Part shown: positions 1 through 6,412 of the stretch, one piece after another | Layout of the letters: every line of letters begins with the position of its first letter | Numbering within the stretch: the first letter of the stretch is position 1 | Assembly (NCBI GenBank): GCA_964348185.1 | Contig: CAYGBW010000074.1 | Coordinates: 1-16,524, forward strand | Length of the DNA: 16,524 nucleotides | From: CAYGBW01 sp964348185 | GTDB lineage: Bacteria > Desulfobacterota > BSN033 > WVXP01 | Reading direction: 5' to 3' | Notes under the pieces: model-generated | Told to the model about the DNA's origin: nothing | The model's database searches: none | What the model saw: the letters and a program-made list of their open reading frames with translations, nothing else | Program-made: the position numbers and the translations under genes

Positions 1-984
1 CTCGCCGCTCAGGGGAGGGACATCATCCTGGCGGAGGAGAGAATAGAAGGATACCGACACTTCTCCAACAAGATCTGGAATGCTTCTCGATTCTGCCTCA
101 TGAACCTGGAGAACTGGCAACCGTCATCTGAGACGATGACTCCGAGGAGTCTGCCTGACCGATGGATTCTAGCTCGTCTCAATGGGGTGATCAAGGAGGA
201 AACCGAAGGTCTTGACGAATATCGGTTTAACGACGCAGCGCACAGCATTTATCAGTTCGTCTGGCACGAGTTCTGTGACTGGTATCTCGAGATGATCAAA
301 CCGACCCTTTACGGAAGGGCCGGGCACCGGGAAACAGAAGCCACTCGAACCGTTTTGTCTCACGTTTTGGAAGCGATCCTCAAGCTTCTCCATCCTTTCA
401 TGCCTTTCATTACGGAAGAGATCTGGCAGCGGATCCCTTGGACGGAAGGCAGCATCATGGTCGCGCCGTTCCCAAAGGTAGATCCAGGGAAGGAGGACGC
501 GGCCGCTGTGGAGGAGATGAAATGGGTTAGGACCGCGATTTCCGCCATCCGCAACATTCGGGGGGAACTCTCCGTGTTGCCTTCTCACACGGTCCGCGCT
601 ATCGTGGTTCCGAACGCCCGCGAGGGGCTGGAGCACCTGGAGGGGAACCGCCATCTGATTGAGAAACTGACTCGGGTCAACCCGTTGGAGATCACTCGTG
701 ACCTGACCCCCCCAAAGCGGGCCATCACTTCCGTCATGGGAATCCTCGAAGTATTTGTCCCCATTGACGAGGCTCGTTTCGTGGAGGAGAGGGGAAGGCT
801 GGAAAAGGAGATGGAAAGGATTGAAAAGGACCTCACCTTTGTCAGAAGCAAGCTTACCCATAGGGCGTTTCTCACCAAAGCCCCTCAGGAGGTGGTGGAA
901 AAGGAAAAGACGAAACAGGTAGAGCTGGAAAAGATGAAACAGCGACTTGAGGAAGGCCTCCGGAGGCTTGAAAGCCTCAATTAA
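1..984 (+). CDS. valS: Valyl-tRNA synthetase, C-terminal part (5' end outside window)
   Basis: Class I aminoacyl-tRNA synthetase that charges tRNA-Val in the cytoplasm. The reading frame is open from base 1 and ends with TAA at 982-984, so about 327 C-terminal residues are present. The first residues (AAQGRDI, then EERIEGYRHFSNKIWNASRF) are the stretch that in ValS follows the KMSKS loop; the HIGH and KMSKS motifs themselves lie upstream of the window. Next comes the helical anticodon-binding domain (for example HPFMPFITEEIWQ). About the last 65 residues (from about base 790) are rich in Glu, Lys and Arg and form the ValS C-terminal coiled coil that contacts the tRNA. No frameshift was seen. 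It lies 36 bases upstream of gatC on the same strand, so the two are probably cotranscribed. Identification is secure. Confidence 0.97.
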   Translation, partial: LAAQGRDIILAEERIEGYRHFSNKIWNASRFCLMNLENWQPSSETMTPRSLPDRWILARLNGVIKEETEGLDEYRFNDAAHSIYQFVWHEFCDWYLEMIKPTLYGRAGHRETEATRTVLSHVLEAILKLLHPFMPFITEEIWQRIPWTEGSIMVAPFPKVDPGKEDAAAVEEMKWVRTAISAIRNIRGELSVLPSHTVRAIVVPNAREGLEHLEGNRHLIEKLTRVNPLEITRDLTPPKRAITSVMGILEVFVPIDEARFVEERGRLEKEMERIEKDLTFVRSKLTHRAFLTKAPQEVVEKEKTKQVELEKMKQRLEEGLRRLESLN

Positions 985-994
985 TCCAGGGGAC

Positions 995-1016
995 CCTCCT
1001 TGAGGTTGAGAGGAGG
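995..1016 (+). promoter_or_regulatory. Possible hairpin masking the gatC ribosome-binding site
   Basis: CCTCCT at 995-1000 is the exact complement of AGGAGG at 1011-1016, the Shine-Dalgarno sequence of gatC (ATG at 1021), with a 10-base loop. The left arm starts 11 bases after the valS stop codon, so a ribosome terminating on valS would cover part of it. This suggests translational coupling of gatC to valS. A smaller competing stem (CCTC/GAGG) exists. The complementarity is seen; the function is inferred. Confidence 0.35.
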
Positions 1017-1020
1017 ATTT

Positions 1021-1320
1021 ATGGAAGGGGCGAAGATTTCGAGTGGGGATGTGCGATATGTCGCCAGATTGGCCAGACTGAATGTGCTGGAAGGGGAGAT
1101 TGAGACATTCACCCTTCAACTCAATCGTATCCTGGCGTACATGGAGAAACTGAACGAGCTTGATACGTCAGATGTCGAGCCCACATCCCACGTGGTCGAT
1201 GTCTCAAACGCCTTTAGAGAAGACATCGTCCGGGAGTCTTTTCCCCAAGAAGTCGCCCTGGGCAGTGCCCCGGAAAGGGAGGGAGGGTTTTATAGAGTAC
1301 CTAGAATCATTGAGGATTAA
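1021..1320 (+). CDS. gatC: Asp/Glu-tRNA(Asn/Gln) amidotransferase subunit C
   Basis: Small subunit of the GatCAB amidotransferase, which converts misacylated Glu-tRNA-Gln and/or Asp-tRNA-Asn to the amide form; GatC holds GatA and GatB together. The 99-residue product has the usual GatC length. It shows the family pattern: an N-terminal VRYVARLARLNV helix, a central FTLQLNRILAYMEKLNELDT helix, then DVEPTSHVVDVSNAFREDIV and a C-terminal FYRVPRII tail. ATG 1021 is chosen because AGGAGG sits at 1011-1016; an in-frame TTG at 1000 would lie before this signal. gatA follows after 14 bases. gatB is not in the window, which is common since gatB is often unlinked. Confidence 0.95.
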   Translation: MEGAKISSGDVRYVARLARLNVLEGEIETFTLQLNRILAYMEKLNELDTSDVEPTSHVVDVSNAFREDIVRESFPQEVALGSAPEREGGFYRVPRIIED

Positions 1321-1334
1321 AAGGGGGAGCCCCT

Positions 1335-2798
1335 ATGGATCTCTATCGGCTCACCATTCATCAACTCAGCAATATGTTGATCCGTAAGGAGGTTTCATCT
1401 CTCGAGGTGACTCAGGCTGTGCTCGATCGGATCGAAAGAATTGACGAGCGAATTAATGCCTATCTGACCCTCACACCAGAAGATGCCTTGGGACAGGCCC
1501 GAGAGGCCGATACAATGATCGCCCAGGGGCAGAGGCCTTCTGAACTCTGTGGGGTCCCCCTGGCGATCAAGGACCTTCTCTGTACACGGTGGGTGAAAAC
1601 GACCTGTGGGTCAGGCATTCTTGCCGACTACATTGCCCCCTATGATGCAACAGTCGTCCAGAGACTCAGGACTCATGGGGCCGTCTTTCTCGGCAAAACC
1701 AACATGGATGAATTTGCCATGGGCTCCTCGACCGAAAACTCCTTTTTTGGACCCACGAAAAACCCCTGGGCTCTGGATCGCGTGCCAGGAGGATCGAGCG
1801 GGGGGTCTGCGGCGGCAGTGGCTGCTGACGAATGCTTTGGCGCACTCGGATCAGATACGGGAGGCTCGATCCGTCAGCCTGCTTCGTTTTCTGGGGTTGT
1901 CGGGCTCAAGCCCACCTACGGAAGGGTTTCCCGTTACGGCCTAGTGGCCTTTGCATCATCTCTTGATCAAGTTGGCCCAATGGCCAAGGACGTTGAAGAC
2001 TGTGCCATCCTGATGAACACGATTTGTGGATTTGATCCGCGAGATTCCACATCGGTTGACGTGGAGGTCCCGGATTTCAAATCCGCCCTGGTCAGGGATG
2101 TCGCGGGGATGAAGATTGGTGTTCCCAGGGAGTATTTCATAGAGGGAATGGACATCGACGTGGAGTGCGCCATTGAGGACAGTATTGGTTTGTTTGAAAC
2201 ATGGGGGGCTACATGCCGTGAGATTTCTCTGCCCCATACAGACTATGCCCTAGCTGCCTATTACATCATCTGCACGGCTGAGGCAAGTTCCAACCTAGCC
2301 AGGTATGACGGTGTGAGGTATGGCCACAGGAGTCGAGAATATCACGGGGTGGCTGACATGTATCGGAAGACCCGAACCGAGGGATTCGGCCCGGAGGTTA
2401 AACGGAGGATCATGCTGGGAACGTATGCCCTTTCTGCGGGCTACTACGAAGCCTACTATAAGAAGGCCGCTCAAGTGCGCACCCTGGTGAAACAGGACTT
2501 TGATGAGGCCTTCAAAGACATCGACGTCATTCTCACGCCCACCTCTCCAACGCCTGCCTTCCGGCTTGGAGAGAAAACGGCGGATCCTCTCCAGATGTAC
2601 CTGATGGACATCTTTACCATACCCGTCAACATGGCAGGTATCCCCGGTATCTCAATTCCGAGTGGTTTCAGTCGCCAAGGCCTTCCCATCGGTCTCCAAC
2701 TTCTGGGAAGGCATTTTGATGAGGAGACAATCATCCGGACCGCCTACACCTTTGAGCAGAACACAGACTTTCATCTCCGAAAACCGGCCATTGATTAG
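1335..2798 (+). CDS. gatA: Asp/Glu-tRNA(Asn/Gln) amidotransferase subunit A
   Basis: Glutaminase subunit of GatCAB and a member of the amidase-signature family. It releases ammonia from glutamine, which GatB uses to amidate Glu- or Asp-tRNA. The 487-residue length is typical. The Ser-cisSer-Lys triad is visible: Lys79 (PLAIKDL), Ser154 in PGGSSGGSAAAV, and the nucleophile Ser178 in GSDTGGSIRQPA, matching the usual GatA numbering. The glycine-rich amidase signature spans about residues 151-180. The start at 1335 has an AAGGGGGA ribosome-binding site about 7 bases upstream. It ends with TAG and follows gatC after 14 bases, so gatC and gatA are an operon. A dependence on the indirect Gln and/or Asn tRNA route is inferred for this organism. 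Confidence 0.97.
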   Translation: MDLYRLTIHQLSNMLIRKEVSSLEVTQAVLDRIERIDERINAYLTLTPEDALGQAREADTMIAQGQRPSELCGVPLAIKDLLCTRWVKTTCGSGILADYIAPYDATVVQRLRTHGAVFLGKTNMDEFAMGSSTENSFFGPTKNPWALDRVPGGSSGGSAAAVAADECFGALGSDTGGSIRQPASFSGVVGLKPTYGRVSRYGLVAFASSLDQVGPMAKDVEDCAILMNTICGFDPRDSTSVDVEVPDFKSALVRDVAGMKIGVPREYFIEGMDIDVECAIEDSIGLFETWGATCREISLPHTDYALAAYYIICTAEASSNLARYDGVRYGHRSREYHGVADMYRKTRTEGFGPEVKRRIMLGTYALSAGYYEAYYKKAAQVRTLVKQDFDEAFKDIDVILTPTSPTPAFRLGEKTADPLQMYLMDIFTIPVNMAGIPGISIPSGFSRQGLPIGLQLLGRHFDEETIIRTAYTFEQNTDFHLRKPAID

Positions 2799-2847
2799 GT
2801 GATCTTGGCCCGAATTGAAGTCCCGAATTCTATCTGCCATCGGGTTG

Positions 2848-2856
2848 TGATATAGT
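2848..2856 (+). promoter_or_regulatory. Candidate extended -10 promoter for tkt
   Basis: TG-A-TATAGT at 2848-2856 matches an extended -10 element (TGnTATAAT), 69 bases before the tkt ATG and inside the 126-base gap after gatA. No convincing -35 box lies at 16-18 bases; the nearest TTGAAG (2815-2820) is 30 bases away. tkt could also be read from upstream, because no terminator is visible after gatA. Confidence 0.3.
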
Positions 2857-2924
2857 CGAGACGTTTATGGAGACGGGTTTCTCGCCTACCTGTTTCGTAG
2901 ACGCTTGTCCTTCAGGAGGAGAAT

Positions 2925-4931
2925 ATGGCTGAGGAAAAGAATCTGGATGAACTGTGTGTCAACACGATCAGGACGCTCTCGATGGACGCCGTTGAAAAGG
3001 CGAAATCCGGTCATCCTGGAACCCCTATGGCGCTGGCTCCTGCCTCCTATGCCCTTTGGACGCAGTTTATGCGGTTCAATCCGCAGAATCCCTCATGGCC
3101 CGATCGCGATCGATTTGTGCTCTCTGCCGGCCATGCGTCCATGCTTTTGTACAGTCTTCTCTATCTGGCAGGATACGATCTCTCCCTGGAGGATATCCGA
3201 CGTTTCAGACAGTGGGGAAGCAAAACCGCGGGACATCCCGAGTATAGCCTCAGTACGGGAATCGAAACGACCACAGGTCCATTGGGCCAGGGATTGAGCA
3301 ACGGAGTGGGGATGGCTATGGCTGAGAGATACCTCGCCGCTCGTTTCAATCGACCGGGGTATGAAATCGTCAATCACTCCGTCTATGCTCTGTGCAGCGA
3401 TGGAGATCTCATGGAAGGCGTTGCCTCGGAAGCGGCGTCTCTGGCTGGCCACCTTGGTCTCTCCAAATTGATCTGTCTTTATGACGACAATCACATAACC
3501 ATCGAGGGGAACACCAGCCTCGCCTTCTCGGAGGATGTGGCAAAGCGTTTCGGCGCCTATGGATGGCAGGTCCAGCGAGTGGAGGATGGGAACGATCTTG
3601 AAGGGATTGCACGGGCCGTTGAGACAGCCCGGGATGACATGGAGCATCCCTCTCTGGTCATTCTGAGAACTCACATCGCCTATGGAAGTCCCAACAAGCA
3701 GGACACTGCTGCGGCTCATGGGGCCCCCCTGGGGGAGGAGGAGGTACGGTTGACAAAGGAAAACCTGGGATGGCCCCGGGATCGGGAGTTTCTCGTTCCT
3801 GAGGAGGTCCTTCAGCATTTTCGCATGGCGGTGGAGGAGAGAAGGCGTTCAGAAATCAGATGGCAGGAGTTGTTTGCTGCCTACAAACAGGCTTTTCCGG
3901 ATGTGGCTGAGCAGTGGGAAAGGGTCATGAGGGGAGACCTTCCTGCTGGGTGGGATCGGGAGATCCCGGAATTCTCGCCGGATCAGGGCAGCATGGCGAC
4001 GCGGGTGGCTTCGGGAAAAGTGCTCAATGGGGTGGCACCTCATGTCTCAGAGTTGGTTGGTGGATCGGCGGATCTGGCTCCTTCGAACAACACCTACCTC
4101 ACCGGGGAAGGGGATTTTGAAAGGGGAGGCTATGAGAAACGGAATCTTCATTTCGGCGTTCGAGAGCATGCCATGGGAGCCATCCTTTCCGGCATGGCCC
4201 TTCACGGGGGAATCCGGCCCTTTGGGGGGACTTTTCTCGTCTTTTCGGATTACATGAGACCCTCAATCAGGCTAGCCTGCCTTATGAAACTCCGCACAAT
4301 CTACGTTTTTACCCACGATAGTGTCGGATTGGGTGAAGATGGCCCCACACACCAACCCATTGAGCAGCTCGCCTCCCTAAGGGCTATTCCTCACATGACC
4401 ACTATCCGGCCGGCAGATGCCAACGAAACCACTACGGCCTGGAGAGTTGCCCTGGAACATCAAGACGGTCCGGTGGCCCTGATCTTGACACGGCAGGGCC
4501 TCCCCATCCTGGATCGCTCGGAATTCCCATCCGCCGATGAACTCCGAAAAGGGGCATATGTGCTCGGGCGGGAGAAGCAAGAACTCCAGGCGATTCTCAT
4601 TGCGACGGGGTCGGAGGTTTTCGTAGCTTTGGAGGCATGGAAGGAGCTCACAGATCAGGGGCTGGGGGTGAGACTCGTCAACATACCCAGCTGGGAGCTG
4701 TTCGAGAACCAGGACCAGGCCTATAAAGACGCTGTGTTGCCACCCGGGGTCAAGGCCCGTCTGGCCGTGGAGGCTGGCTCTCCCATGGGGTGGGAACGCT
4801 ACGTGGGAATTGACGGAGATATCCTCGGGATTGACCGATTCGGTGCATCGGCTCCGGGTAAGGTCGTCATGGAAGAATACGGATTCACCCCAGATAACAT
4901 CATAACCCGCCTGAAGGCATTGATCGAGTAA
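2925..4931 (+). CDS. tkt: Transketolase
   Basis: Thiamine-diphosphate enzyme that moves two-carbon ketol units between sugar phosphates in the non-oxidative pentose phosphate pathway. At 668 residues it is full length. Visible family features are His30 (KSGHPGTP), His70 (LSAGHAS), His104 (TAGHPEY), a GPLGQG segment at about 118-123, and the diphosphate/metal motif CSDGDLMEG at about 157-165 with Asn189 in YDDNH. The pyrimidine-domain signature THDSVGLGEDGPTHQPIEQL and the transketolase C-terminal domain follow. The start is supported by AGGAGGAG a few bases before ATG 2925. It is convergent with rnz; the 104-base gap holds only a short AGCCC/GGGCT inverted repeat without a T-run. It stands alone, without other pentose phosphate genes nearby. 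Confidence 0.97.
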   Translation: MAEEKNLDELCVNTIRTLSMDAVEKAKSGHPGTPMALAPASYALWTQFMRFNPQNPSWPDRDRFVLSAGHASMLLYSLLYLAGYDLSLEDIRRFRQWGSKTAGHPEYSLSTGIETTTGPLGQGLSNGVGMAMAERYLAARFNRPGYEIVNHSVYALCSDGDLMEGVASEAASLAGHLGLSKLICLYDDNHITIEGNTSLAFSEDVAKRFGAYGWQVQRVEDGNDLEGIARAVETARDDMEHPSLVILRTHIAYGSPNKQDTAAAHGAPLGEEEVRLTKENLGWPRDREFLVPEEVLQHFRMAVEERRRSEIRWQELFAAYKQAFPDVAEQWERVMRGDLPAGWDREIPEFSPDQGSMATRVASGKVLNGVAPHVSELVGGSADLAPSNNTYLTGEGDFERGGYEKRNLHFGVREHAMGAILSGMALHGGIRPFGGTFLVFSDYMRPSIRLACLMKLRTIYVFTHDSVGLGEDGPTHQPIEQLASLRAIPHMTTIRPADANETTTAWRVALEHQDGPVALILTRQGLPILDRSEFPSADELRKGAYVLGREKQELQAILIATGSEVFVALEAWKELTDQGLGVRLVNIPSWELFENQDQAYKDAVLPPGVKARLAVEAGSPMGWERYVGIDGDILGIDRFGASAPGKVVMEEYGFTPDNIITRLKALIE

Positions 4932-5024
4932 AACGGCAACCGGAGCCCAAGGGCTAGGCAAACCAGACCGCCGTTGGGGCTACAGATTCAGGTCAGTTTA
5001 GTCTCTTTCCCCGTCCTTTCTCTG

Positions 5025-5041
5025 TGTTTTTCTTGCTAGGC
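5025..5041 (+). repeat. 17-base repeat, copy 1 (tkt/rnz convergent junction)
   Basis: TGTTTTTCTTGCTAGGC occurs here and again, reverse-complemented, at 7769-7785. This copy overlaps the rnz stop codon (CTA at 5036-5038 is the TAG stop on the minus strand) and lies 93 bases after the tkt stop. Both copies sit where two convergent genes end. Its function is unknown. Confidence 0.6.
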
Positions 5042-5953
5042 GGTGAGATGGAGGATTTCGATCTCCATGAGATCCTCAGCAAGGGTCGTGTGGGGAAAGA
5101 TCCTGCAGGCTTGTTTGAGGAACCTGGCCTCCTCTCCGCGGTAACGAGGCGAAACGTGGGTAAGGGCGAGACGTTTTACCCGTGCCCTGAGGGCTACCTG
5201 CGCCGCTTCAGCGGCTGTGGAGTGCCCCCTGGCTTTCGCCTTATCCAGGTCCTCAGACAGGAACATGCCGTCATGGATGAGAAGGTCTGCCTTGAAGGCA
5301 GCCTCCACGGTTTCTCCGCACGGTCTCGAGTCCACGGCATACACGATTTTGAGCCCCGGCCTGGGCGGTCCAAGAACCTGCTCAGGACGAACCTCTTTGG
5401 TTTCGTCAAGGGTCACCGGGTGACCCGACTGGAGCCGTCCCCAAAGGGGTCCCCTGGGAACGCCTAAGTTCAGCGCCTCCTCCACCTGGAATCGCCCAGG
5501 CCTATCGGCCTCCTGAAAACGATAACCCAGCGTAACGATACTGTGGGCTAGAGAGAAGGCGTGGATCTGGTATTGGGATGATACCAGGACTGGCCCAGAC
5601 TCGACCTCTGTCACCTCGATGTCAAACGAAGGGCGAAAGGTGAGATCCTCACAAACGTGGCGAATCCACTTGGCCACACCGGTGGGCCCGATCACCCTGA
5701 GAGGTTGGGATCTATTGCTCTGGGTCATTGTCATGAGGAGACCCGGGATCCCCAAAACATGATCTCCGTGGAGATGGGAGACCAGAATGGCGCGAATGGG
5801 CGCGATTCCCAGGCGGGCCTTGAAAATCCGGGTTTGAGTTCCTTCCCCACAATCAAAGAGAAATACCTCGCCTTCCCGCCTGACTGCAACGGTGGGATGA
5901 TTCCTCCTTTCTGTCGGGATGGTCCCCCCTGTACCGAGAAAGATAACTTTCAT
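5036..5953 (-). CDS. rnz: Ribonuclease Z (tRNA 3' endonuclease)
   Basis: Zinc-dependent endonuclease of the metallo-beta-lactamase fold that cuts the 3' trailer from tRNA precursors. The product is 305 residues, typical of the short bacterial RNase Z. The full metal site is present: His60, His62, Asp64 and His65 in SHLHGDH, His137 (SLAHS), Asp208 (YAVDSRP) and His266 (LTHVSPRY). His244 is in the GHSTAAEAA motif. Relative to the B. subtilis enzyme these positions keep a constant offset of three. The exosite-arm region (LNLGVPRGPLWGRLQ) is present. The start MKVIFLGTGG is the normal family N-terminus, yet no Shine-Dalgarno sequence precedes it, and a TATAAA lies only 7 bases upstream. The tRNA-Leu in this window lacks an encoded CCA, so it would be a suitable substrate. 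Confidence 0.95.
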   Translation of the reverse strand: MKVIFLGTGGTIPTERRNHPTVAVRREGEVFLFDCGEGTQTRIFKARLGIAPIRAILVSHLHGDHVLGIPGLLMTMTQSNRSQPLRVIGPTGVAKWIRHVCEDLTFRPSFDIEVTEVESGPVLVSSQYQIHAFSLAHSIVTLGYRFQEADRPGRFQVEEALNLGVPRGPLWGRLQSGHPVTLDETKEVRPEQVLGPPRPGLKIVYAVDSRPCGETVEAAFKADLLIHDGMFLSEDLDKAKARGHSTAAEAAQVALRARVKRLALTHVSPRYRGEEARFLKQACRIFPHTTLAEDLMEIEILHLTA

Positions 5954-5960
5954 GGGGGAA

Positions 5961-5989
5961 TTTATAGCAGGATTTGGGGGCTTTTGAAA
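5961..5989 (-). promoter_or_regulatory. Candidate rnz promoter (leaderless mRNA)
   Basis: On the minus strand TATAAA (5961-5966) is followed by the 7 bases TTCCCCC and then the rnz ATG. A start site at normal spacing would fall on or next to the A of ATG. The best -35 at 17 bases is poor (TTTCAA at 5984-5989). The missing ribosome-binding site supports the reading. Confidence 0.35.
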
Positions 5990-6034
5990 GGACCTTTGAT
6001 CCTAAGGAGGAGGGGAGAGGCCTTCTGGTGAGAG

Positions 6035-6068
6035 ATTTTTTGAAAAAAGGCGAAAAAAGGAGGAAATG
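6035..6068. other. A-rich low-complexity stretch in the rnz/dnaA-like divergent region
   Basis: TTTTTTGAAAAAAGG is followed directly by GAAAAAAGG and then GAGGAAATG, giving a tandem GAAAAAAGG repeat in an otherwise GC-richer setting. It lies next to two DnaA boxes and ends in AAGGAGGAA before an ATG at 6066. It could be an easily melted element or simply a purine-rich ribosome-binding region; the sequence does not decide. Confidence 0.35.
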
Positions 6069-6090
6069 AGAGAAAGAGAGAGAAGAAGCG

Positions 6091-6245
6091 TGTGGAAAAC
6101 GTTATTAACAAAAGTGGAATAGTTGAACAAGAGGTTGAAAGAATAATACAAAATCCACTTTTTCGAGAAACCCTTATTTCGGCCATGAGGCAGGAGCATC
6201 CCTTCCATGTGGCTTCCTTAGTACGGACAAAAGGAGTGTGGAAAA
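6091..6245 (-). promoter_or_regulatory. Two DnaA boxes upstream of the dnaA-like gene
   Basis: TGTGGAAAA occurs at 6091-6099 and at 6237-6245. Its complement TTTTCCACA fits the DnaA box consensus TTWTNCACA exactly. Both copies have the same orientation and lie 146 bases apart. A near match, TTATTAACA (one mismatch), is at 6102-6110. One further consensus match (10611-10619) lies inside the kinase gene, so single hits can be chance; a pair in front of a DnaA-like gene is less likely to be. Confidence 0.45.
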
Positions 6246-6274
6246 GCAGGTTGCCAGGGCAGAGCAAATTCTGA
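6092..6274 (+). CDS. Possible small protein, unknown (60 aa)
   Basis: A GTG-started frame ending in TGA, encoding a charged, helix-like product with segments such as IVEQEVERIIQNPLFRETLI. No family is recognised. The GTG overlaps the first DnaA box and has no clear ribosome-binding site. A much better site, AAGGAGG at 6057-6063, instead serves ATG 6066, whose frame reads MRERERRSVWKTLLTKVE and stops at TAG 6120-6122. A -1 shift between the two frames would join them into one product of about 70 residues. It may be a real small gene, a leader, or the decayed start of an older gene. It does not resemble DnaA domain I in any frame. Confidence 0.25.
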   Translation: MENVINKSGIVEQEVERIIQNPLFRETLISAMRQEHPFHVASLVRTKGVWKSRLPGQSKF

Positions 6275-6284
6275 GAAATCGGGT

Positions 6285-6311
6285 TTGACTATCCCCCCTT
6301 TTCTCTATACA
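6285..6311 (+). promoter_or_regulatory. Candidate promoter for the dnaA-like gene
   Basis: TTGACT (6285-6290) and TATACA (6306-6311) with a 15-base spacer, slightly short for sigma70. Transcription would start near 6318 and leave a leader of about 95 bases before GTG 6413. The leader holds a tandem 7-base repeat (GTCTGAC twice, 6363-6376). The nearest DnaA box ends about 73 bases upstream of the predicted start site. Confidence 0.35.
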
Positions 6312-6412
6312 TCTGCACAGAAGGTGTCACGCTATCTCTCTTCACCTCGGAAGAGGAAAGGCGTCTGACGTCTGACTCCTGGGTGGCTTCGAATGAGTCG
6401 ATGGAGGTAACG

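Noticed and set aside
169..1119. Long minus-strand open frame (316 codons) opposite valS and gatC
   Set aside because: It lies antisense to clearly conserved coding sequence, crosses two genes and has no family features.
4932..4980. AACGGC/GCCGTT and AGCCC/GGGCT inverted repeats after tkt as a terminator
   Set aside because: The stems are short, the large one has a long interior, and no T-run follows.
5024..5467. Plus-strand open frame of 147 codons opposite rnz
   Set aside because: It is a shadow of rnz, whose full catalytic motif set is on the other strand.
6383..6412. Upstream GTG 6383 or ATG 6401 as start of the dnaA-like gene
   Set aside because: Neither has a ribosome-binding site, while GGAGGT is well placed for GTG 6413.
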